A stretch of DNA of 5,438 nucleotides, from positions 1 through 5,438 of the forward strand of contig JAJOLG010000055.1 in the NCBI GenBank assembly GCA_021129445.1, given 5' to 3'. Of this stretch, positions 1-5,438 are shown piece after piece. Source of the stretch: Candidatus Altimarinota bacterium. Its GTDB lineage: Bacteria > Patescibacteriota > Gracilibacteria > GCA-2401425 > JAJOLG01. The position numbers were made by a program, and so were the translations under genes. Every line of letters begins with the position of its first letter. Position 1 is the first letter of the stretch. Below the pieces are notes generated by a model. It had not been told where the DNA came from. It did no database searches and saw nothing but the letters and a program-made list of their open reading frames with translations.

Positions 1-140
1 TTAAATTCAGTTATAATATTTATAAAATCTCATAAATCTTTTTTTATCCAATATTTTCATATTTCTTCTGCTACAGTTTCAAGCCCACCTTTATGTGGTG
101 GAAAATATGGTAAAAATTGTATTATGTTTATTTTTTTCAT
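1..140 (-). CDS. Glycosyltransferase family 4-type, N-terminal part (runs off window)
   Basis: This is the start of a probable GT4/GT1-fold glycosyltransferase, which would transfer a sugar from a nucleotide- or lipid-linked donor to a cell-surface glycan or glycolipid in the cytoplasm. The ATG is at 140-138 and the frame is open to the left edge, giving about 46 residues. Residues 4-26 read as a first beta strand (INIIQFLPYF) followed by PPHKGGLETVAEE. The YFPPxxGGxE pattern is typical of the donor-side N-terminal domain of GT4 enzymes, where the GG loop lies in the active-site cleft. Two in-frame TGA codons must be read as Gly. No Shine-Dalgarno sequence sits at the usual distance. The small frame upstream overlaps this start by 13 bases. 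Acceptor and donor cannot be told from this fragment. The family call rests on one motif, but the motif is a strong one. Confidence 0.72.
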
Positions 141-226
141 TTTAAAACTTTAAAATTATAATTTTTATTCTCCCAAATAACTCTTACTTCTCTGTCTTCA
201 AAAAATTTTATTGATATTTTTTGCAT
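128..226 (-). CDS. Small 32-residue ORF, possible BRO-N/RhuM-like N-terminal remnant
   Basis: This short frame starts at ATG 226-224 and ends at TAA 130-128. It reads through a TGA at 139-137 that code 25 makes Gly. It overlaps the end of the GalE fragment by 19 bases and the glycosyltransferase start by 13. The peptide contains IKFFEDREVRVIWENKN, which resembles the opening of BRO-N/RhuM-type domains (roughly IKxFEDKxVRxxWxE). These domains occur in phage antirepressor-like and mobile-element proteins. If so, this is a stump, because the domain normally continues for about 80 more residues. It could also be a chance frame: with only TAA and TAG as stops, an open run of this length is not rare in such AT-rich DNA. 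The recognition is from memory of the motif. Confidence 0.3.
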
Positions 227-393
227 AAAATTTTATTTTTTTTATAAAACCTCCAACTATTCTCCAAATTTTTTTCATCAGAATTTGCAAAATTATCCAA
301 AATTATCGTTTTATATCCAGCTTTTTCAAAAGCGATAACCGCATGCGAGCCGATGTATCCAGCTCAACCTGTAATTAAAATTGTTTTTTTCAA
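208..393 (-). pseudogene. Truncated GalE-like UDP-glucose 4-epimerase, N-terminal fragment (61 aa)
   Basis: The frame runs from a TTG at 393-391 to TAA at 210-208. An in-frame TAA at 405-403 limits any upstream extension. Residues 2-37 are an almost textbook start of a GalE-type short-chain dehydrogenase/reductase: a first strand KKTILIT, the NAD-binding GGAGYIGSH at 9-17, a helix, and the second strand TIILDNFANS ending in the Asp that binds the adenosine ribose. The second Gly of GGAGYIGS is a TGA codon, which supports the Gly reading. After about residue 43 the sequence stops resembling the family, and the frame ends near 61 residues. Intact GalE is about 320-340 residues with a later YxxxK catalytic pair, absent here. 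The fragment cannot be an active epimerase. A deletion or recombination between a galE start and the adjacent glycosyltransferase locus would explain it; a misassembly is also possible. Use of TTG as start is inferred. Confidence 0.7.
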
Positions 394-534
394 TGTGTGG
401 TTTTATTTTTTATTTTCAATAAATTATTTTTTCATAAATTTTGATAAAAAAAATACTTTTTGCAAAAAAATTCTTACATACCTCTTACATTAAAAAAATA
501 TTTTATTAAGGTACAAAAAAAATAAATAAAAAAA
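394..534. promoter_or_regulatory. Divergent intergenic region upstream of the RND operon
   Basis: This gap of about 140 bases separates the leftward GalE fragment from the rightward pump gene, so the pump operon promoter is expected here. It is extremely AT-rich with long A and T runs. A TTGCAA at 460-465 could be a -35-like element, but no well-placed TATAAT-like box follows at 16-18 bases; the nearest candidate, TACATT at 486-491, is 20 bases away. The octamer TCTTACAT occurs twice, 11 bases apart. An AAGG at 508-511 is too far (23 bases) from the ATG at 535 to be a normal ribosome binding site. The bases just before the ATG are nearly pure A, as often seen in leaders lacking a Shine-Dalgarno sequence. 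No terminator hairpin is seen. The promoter role is inferred from position only. Confidence 0.35.
472..490 (+). repeat. Direct repeat TCTTACAT, 11-base period
   Basis: TCTTACAT appears at 472-479 and again at 483-490, separated by ACC. The 11-base start-to-start distance is about one helical turn, so both copies face the same side of the DNA. It lies 45-63 bases upstream of the pump ATG, where an operator or activator site could be. In such low-complexity DNA the repeat may be chance. Confidence 0.3.
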
Positions 535-3500
535 ATGCAAAAACAACATAAACAAAATCTTTTAGAAGAAGCAAAAAATTCAATTTTTACTTTTTTTATC
601 AGAAAAAAAAGAATTGCATACTTGCTTGCAATTTGAGTTTTTTTAGCCTGAATTGCTTGATCTGTTTTGATTTCAAAAGAAAATACACCGAAAATTGATT
701 ATTGAATTGTAAATGTGACAACGGTTTATAATTGAGCAAATGCAGTAGATATCGATAGTTTGGTGACTTCCAAAATTGAATCTGAAATTAAGTCTATTTC
801 TTGAATTAAAAAAATTTCTTCAACTTCAAAAAATAGTGTTTCTTTTATTTCTGTTGAGTTTGATCCGAATGTGAATATGTCAGAAAAGATGAACGAAATC
901 AGGTCTTCTGTTGATACTGCAAAAAATAAAATTCCAGATTGAGCAGAGGATCCAACGATTTTGAGAATAAATTCTTCTTTAGAACCAATTTTTAATTTGC
1001 ATTTAAGTTGAGATGTGAGCAATGTTTTATTGATGGATTATGCAAAAGATTTGCAAGATATTTTAGAAAAAACTTCTTTTGTCGAAGAGGTGGATATTTT
1101 TTGACAATGAGAAAGAGAATATCAGGTTAAACTCGATCCGGTAAAATTAATTCAATATAATTTAAGCTCTGTTGATGTTATAAATGCGATAAAGTCCGCA
1201 AATAAAGATTTTCCTGCTTGATATTTTGATATAAATTGACTTGATTACAATTTAAGAATTGCATGAAAATATGTGTGAATTAGTGATATTGAAAACACAA
1301 TTGTTAGATCTTTGCAATGATCTCAGTGAAATTGATTTATTTTAATTAAAGATATTGCAAAAGTTTATCAATGATTTGAAGATGATAAAGTTATTGAAAA
1401 ACTTTATATTGATTGAAAAAGGTTTAATACGGTAAAACTTCTTGTAAAAAAATCTGATAAACAAAATATTTTTGTAATTGATGAAAAAGTAAAAAAAATA
1501 ATTGAAGAGTTTTGAAAGAAAAATCATTTTGAAGAAAAGTGAATTCGTATTGATTATATTCAGCAAATGATTGTTGATGTTAAAAAATCTTATGAAACGG
1601 TTTTTAAAAATTGAATTCAGTCAATTTTGATTGTTATGCTTTTAATGATTGCTTTTATTTGAGTTAAAGAGTGATTTATTACTTGAATGATAATACCTTT
1701 GAGTTTTCTTGCGACAATTGCAGTTTTATTTTGAATGTGAGAATCTTTGTCTTTTATTTCAAATTTTGCGATGATTTTGGCACTTGGGATTATTGTTGAT
1801 ACTGCGATTGTAATTGTTGAATGAATTCATAAATGAATAAAACATTGATTTACTGCGGAAGAATCTGCGATTATTTCGGTTTATGAATTCAAATGACCGC
1901 TGATTTCTTGATTTTTAACGACAATTGCAGTTTTTATTCCGCTTTTGGTTTTGCCAGGTGTGATGTGAAAATATTTAAGTTATATTCCGATTACAGTTTC
2001 GATTATTTTAACCGCATCGCTTTTGATTTCATTTTTTATAATTCCAGCTATTGCTGTAAAAATTTTATCAAAGAAAAAAAATATTTGAGAGGGTAGAAAA
2101 ATTTCTTTTTTTAAAAAAATAAATCTTTTTATTGAAAAAAAATTTTCTGAATATTGAGAAAAATATAAAAATCTTTTAGAAAAAAAATTATGAAATAAAT
2201 TTTTTAGAAGATGAGTTTTTTTACTGGTAGTTGCTTTGTTTGTAATTTCAAATTTTTTACCGGTAAAATTTACAATGTTTCCGTCAGATGATATGAATTT
2301 TTTTACTGTCACAATAAAAAATGAGCCATGAGCAAATACTTTAAATACAAATGCGATTTCAAGAGAAATTGAGGGTAAAATTTGAGAATATCCAGAGGTG
2401 AAATATTTAGAAACTTCAATTCAAGACAACAAATCTACAATTTTAATTGAGTTGTTTACAAAAGAATTTAGAGAAGATAATAAAATGAAAACTTCGCAAA
2501 TGATTATTACAGAATTGCAAGAAAAATTTGCAAAATATAAAAATTATAAAATCTCTGTTTCTGAGCAAAAAAAATGACCTCCAAGTGCATCACCTGTTGC
2601 TTTTAGGGTGATAGTTCAAGATGTAAATCAAATAAATTCTGCACAAAAAATTGTTGAAGATGTAAAAAATATTTTGAAAAAAATTCCTTGAACAAGTTGA
2701 GTTAGTGATGATTTAAATAATTCTCCATGAGAAATAAAATATACAATTGAAAGATGAAAAGCATTGGCTTTATGAGTAAATCCAGATTTAATTTGAACAA
2801 TTTTAAAATCAGCAATTGATAATGTTAAGGCAAGTGTAATTCAAAAATCATGAGATGATTTGTCGATAAATGTTTTTTATGATGAGAAAAAAATAAGAAA
2901 TTTTGACGATATTGGAAATATTCAAATTATTAATAATAAATGAAAAGCAATCTCTCTTAATCAAGTTGTCAAACAAGAATTAAATTCAAGTTTAATGAAT
3001 ATAAAAAGGGTTGATTGAAATATTGCAATTACAGTTTTTTCAAATTTGACAAAAGATTGAAATGCACTTGAAATTACAAACAAAGCACTTTTGGAAATTG
3101 ACAAAATCCAGTTGCCAGATTGAATAAAAATAGAAACTGCATGAGAAAATAGCGATAATAAAGATCTTTTTGTGGCAATGTTGTTGTGATTTTTAGCCTG
3201 AGTGTTTTTAATGTTTTTTGTTCTTGTTGTGCAATTTGACTCATTTTTATTGCCAATAATTGTTTTATTTACAATTGTAATGGCACAAACTTGAGTAAAT
3301 TTGTGACTATTTTTGACAGATACTTTGAGATCAATGGCATTTTTAATTTGATCGATTTCTCTTGCGTGAATTGTGGTAAATAATGCAATTATCTTAATTG
3401 ATAAAATAAAAAATCTCAGAACAACTTATCCTGATGAAAATTTAGTTAAAGTAATTGCAGAAGCATGAAGATCTAGATTTCAACCAATAATTTTAACAAC

Positions 3501-3660
3501 TTTGACAACAACTGCATGAATATTGCCTTTAATGTGGGTTGATAGTTTTTGGAGAGGGCTTTCGGTGACAATTGTGTTTTGATTGTTATTTGCGAGTTTT
3601 TTAACTTTAATCGTGACACCAATAATGTTTTATTCAATTTTTAATAAAAAAAATAAATAA
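535..3660 (+). CDS. RND family efflux transporter, HAE/AcrB-like (1041 aa, TGA read as Gly)
   Basis: This is a proton-driven RND pump of the cytoplasmic membrane, the motor of a two- or three-part efflux or export complex. The first usable start is ATG 535, since an in-frame TAA lies at 523-525. The gene ends at TAA 3658-3660, and 1041 residues match AcrB (about 1049). The architecture is complete and duplicated: TM1 at about 28-46, a large extracytoplasmic loop 47-361 that opens with the family pattern VNVTTVYNGANA (58-70), TM2-TM6 at about 362-510, TM7 at about 561-577, a second loop 578-877, and TM8-TM12 at about 878-1035. Family motifs include LALGIIVDTAIVIVEG in TM4 (415-430, with Asp422 aligned to AcrB Asp407), LPGVMG (473-478), QFDSFLLP (900-907), AGIVVNNAIILID in TM10 (944-956) and FQPIILTTLTTTAGILPL (982-999). 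Both loops are about 300 residues, the HAE size that includes docking subdomains. About 60 glycines are TGA and only about six are GGN. The substrate cannot be inferred. The adaptor gene follows after 8 bases. Confidence 0.95.
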
Positions 3661-3668
3661 AAAATAAA

Positions 3669-5438
3669 ATGAAAAAAATAATCATTCTAATAATTTTAGG
3701 TTTATCAATTTGAATTTTTTCTTGATGCGAGAAAAAAATTTCTAATGAAAATGAAAAAATTTTAACGGAAGAAAAAAAATTTTTACCAAAAGTAAAAATT
3801 TTAGAAATTTGAGAAAATACCAAGAAAAATTTTACAATTTTGTGAGAAGTTTTTCCGGAAAAAGAAAGTGTTTTTGTGTCAAAAGTTCCAGATTGAATAA
3901 TTTCTAAAATTTATGTAAAAAATTGAGATAAGGTAAAAAAATGACAAGTTTTAATGGAAATTAAATCTGCAAAAACATTACAAAATTATTTAAATGCAAA
4001 AAATAATTATCAAAAAGCGGTAGCCGTATGAAATCAGTCAATAAAATCTGCGAGTGTAAATTTAAATAATTTAAAAAGCCTTTCTGAAAAACAAAAAAAT
4101 GAATTAACAGAAAGTTTATCAAGTTCAAAATCGTCAATAAATTTAACAATTCAAAAAGCAGAAGCAGATTTGCAATCAATAATTTTATTAAATCAAAAAA
4201 TGGAAAAAACGGCAAGAGAAAATCTGGAAAATGCGATGAAAAGTGCAGTTATTTTGTCTGAAAAAACTTTAAATGATATTGATAAAATTTTGTGAATTGA
4301 AGACAGAAATGAAGAAAATGCGATGAAGTATCAAAGTTATTTGTGAAATTTAAATACAGAAAGTTTGTATAACGCAAGAGATAATTACAGATTGGCTAAA
4401 AAATTTTTTGATGAAAATAAAAATTCTACGGATTTAGAAAAAATTTTGGAACTTTTAAAAAAAGTGAAAATTTCATCTGATTCAAATTTGAAATTATTGA
4501 AGAATTCTACAACTGGTTCGAATTTTACAAATACAGAATTGCAAAATTTAATCAATTCGTTTTCTGCATCATCAAGTACGATACAGTCTTCACTTAACTC
4601 TTTGGTTTCTTTGACAAATGCTTTGAATACCACAATTGAATCAAATCAAAAAAATAAAACAACAGCAGAAAATGCTTTAAAAATAGTTAAAAATGCTGGG
4701 GAAAATTGAAATTCAAAAACAATTTTAACAGCAGAATCAAGTTATGAAAAAAATATTAAAAGTTTAGATAATTCAATACAATCAACAGAAGAAAATTTAA
4801 AATCTGTGCAAAAATCTGTTCAGCAAAATATTTCTGCAGCGCTTGCGAATTTGAAAAATGCAGAAATTGCAATGCAAGATTTAATAATTAAAGCAGATTT
4901 TTCTGGAGAAGTTTCAGATATTTTTGTTGACAAGTGAGATAATGTATGACTTTGAACAAAGCTCGTGTCAGTATCAAATAATTCACAATTTAAAATTGTT
5001 GCATTTTTATCAAAATATCAAATTTCATGAATTTCAAAATGAGATTTAGTAAAAATTTGAAAAAAATCTCATGATAAAATTTTCTCAATTTCATCAAATT
5101 CAGATCCAATTACAAAAAAATACAAAGTTGAAATTTTGCATGAAAATCCATTTTTGTCAGCATGACAATTTATTGAATTAACTTTTACAAGAAATTTGGA
5201 TTTGATTTGAAGCGATAAAATATTTTTAGATTTACCAGCAGTTTTTGTGACAGATAAAGAAGATTATGTTTGGCTTGTTGATTCTGAAAATAAAATAAAA
5301 AAGCAAAAAGTTGAACTTGGTGGGATATTTTGAAATAAAATTGAGATTGTAAATGGTTTGAAAAAGTGAGATTTTGTGATTGTTTGGGGAGGAAGATTTT
5401 TGAAGAAGGAGTGAGAGGTGGTTGAGGTTGTTGAATAA
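3669..5438 (+). CDS. RND adaptor / membrane fusion lipoprotein with extended helical hairpin (589 aa, TGA read as Gly)
   Basis: This is the partner adaptor (AcrA/HlyD-type membrane fusion protein) of the pump upstream. It would sit on the outer face of the cytoplasmic membrane and couple pump movements to the exit path. ATG 3669 follows an in-frame TAA at 3654-3656. Residues 1-20 form a lipoprotein signal, KK plus a hydrophobic stretch ending in the lipobox FSGC, with Cys20 as the lipidation site. The first barrel-sandwich half is at about 56-100 (PDGIISKIYVKNGDKVKKGQ at 74-93). A helical, Asn/Ser/Lys/Glu-rich segment spans about 102-402. The second half is at about 405-435 (KADFSGEVSDIFVDKGDNV), followed by the beta-barrel (about 436-515) and the membrane-proximal domain (about 520-580, with LKKGDFVIVWGG). 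The family is usually 350-420 residues; the extra length lies in the helical segment, about 300 residues here. Around 22 TGA codons encode Gly, including Gly19 of the lipobox. It is co-transcribed with the pump by inference, and no Shine-Dalgarno sequence is visible. The stop is TAA at 5436-5438. Confidence 0.92.
3726..3728 (+). other. Lipobox cysteine codon (Cys20) of the adaptor
   Basis: The TGC here encodes the cysteine of the FSGC lipobox. It is expected to be diacylated by Lgt and exposed as the new N-terminus by signal peptidase II. The codon just before it, TGA at 3723-3725, must be Gly for a good -1 position; under the standard code the protein would end inside its signal peptide. A few charged and polar residues (EKKISNENEK) follow as a linker. 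Confidence 0.75.
3972..4874 (+). other. Extended alpha-helical hairpin region of the adaptor (about residues 102-402)
   Basis: This part of the adaptor lies between the two half-motifs of the barrel-sandwich domain, where AcrA-type proteins carry a coiled-coil hairpin. It is rich in Lys, Glu, Asn, Ser, Leu and Ile with few Gly or Pro, as expected for long helices. Clear helical stretches include TLQNYLNAKNNYQKA near the start and SVQQNISAALANLKNAEIAMQ at the end, matching the typical outgoing and returning arms. Several short Ser/Thr/Asn-rich breaks (for example KNSTTGSNFTN) suggest more than one hairpin or a tip domain in the middle. The boundaries are approximate, and the helical prediction is by eye. 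Confidence 0.65.

Noticed and set aside
460-491. A sigma-70-type promoter (TTGCAA with TACATT)
   Set aside because: The spacing of 20 bases and the poor -10 match are not convincing in such AT-rich DNA, so it is mentioned only within the intergenic entry.
726-1022. Minus-strand open frame of 98 codons
   Set aside because: It is antisense to the pump's first extracytoplasmic loop, which has clear family motifs on the plus strand. The same applies to the antisense frames at 1342-1566, 1980-2312, 3074-3256, 3641-3823, 3961-4215 and 4385-4633.
1893-2096. Plus-strand open frame of 67 codons inside the pump gene
   Set aside because: It is out of frame with the pump, and its product has no recognisable domain while the pump frame here encodes TM5-TM6 motifs.
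3661-3668. Terminator or promoter between pump and adaptor
   Set aside because: The gap is only 8 bases with no hairpin, consistent with one transcript.
4365-4709. A separate 114-residue protein
   Set aside because: It is in frame with the adaptor and is just the stretch between in-frame TGA codons; it belongs to the helical region.
535-5438. Dozens of in-frame TGA codons as evidence of pseudogenes
   Set aside because: Frames stay intact between TGAs, there are no in-frame TAA or TAG, family motifs are preserved end to end, and the TGAs sit on conserved glycines.
535-5438. TGA as tryptophan (code 4, Mycoplasma-like) or selenocysteine
   Set aside because: Motif positions such as GGAGYIGS, YNGANA and NGDKVKKGQ require Gly. 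TGG already serves Trp, and the number of TGAs is far too high for selenocysteine.
1-5438. CRISPR array, tRNA, rRNA or insertion-sequence ends
   Set aside because: No regularly spaced repeats, cloverleaf-like segment, rRNA-like block or inverted terminal repeats could be seen by eye.

Overview
The window is AT-rich DNA that makes sense only if TGA is read as glycine (genetic code 25). Under the standard code it breaks into short open frames. With TGA as Gly, two long forward genes run uninterrupted to TAA stops, and the TGA codons fall on family-conserved glycines: the Rossmann GGxGxxGS motif, the YxGA motif of an RND porter, and the NGDxVxxGQ turn of an adaptor barrel-sandwich. Tryptophan is encoded by TGG. 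This code is known from Gracilibacteria (BD1-5) and Absconditabacteria (SR1) in the Candidate Phyla Radiation (Patescibacteria), so the source is very probably one of these. The sequence cannot say which.

Layout. Positions 1-393 hold minus-strand material: the first 46 or so codons of a family-4-type glycosyltransferase running off the left edge, a tiny 32-codon frame overlapping its start, and a 61-residue fragment of a GalE-like UDP-glucose 4-epimerase that keeps only the NAD-binding start. Positions 394-534 are a divergent AT-rich intergenic region. Positions 535-3660 encode a full-length RND (HAE/AcrB-like) transporter of 1041 residues. Eight bases later, 3669-5438 encodes a 589-residue lipoprotein of the membrane-fusion (periplasmic adaptor) family. 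The window ends exactly on its stop codon.

How the genes fit together. The transporter and adaptor form an apparent two-gene operon, pump first and adaptor second, the reverse of the acrA-acrB order. They would build a proton-driven efflux or export complex in the cytoplasmic membrane, with the adaptor lipid-anchored on the outer face. No TolC-like outer-membrane channel is present in the window, and CPR bacteria are generally thought to lack a typical outer membrane. Yet the pump keeps extracytoplasmic loops of AcrB size, and the adaptor has an unusually long helical insert of about 300 residues between the two halves of its barrel-sandwich domain. That long adaptor and the question of what it reaches are the most interesting biology here. 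The left edge looks like a remodelled surface-glycan locus with gene debris.
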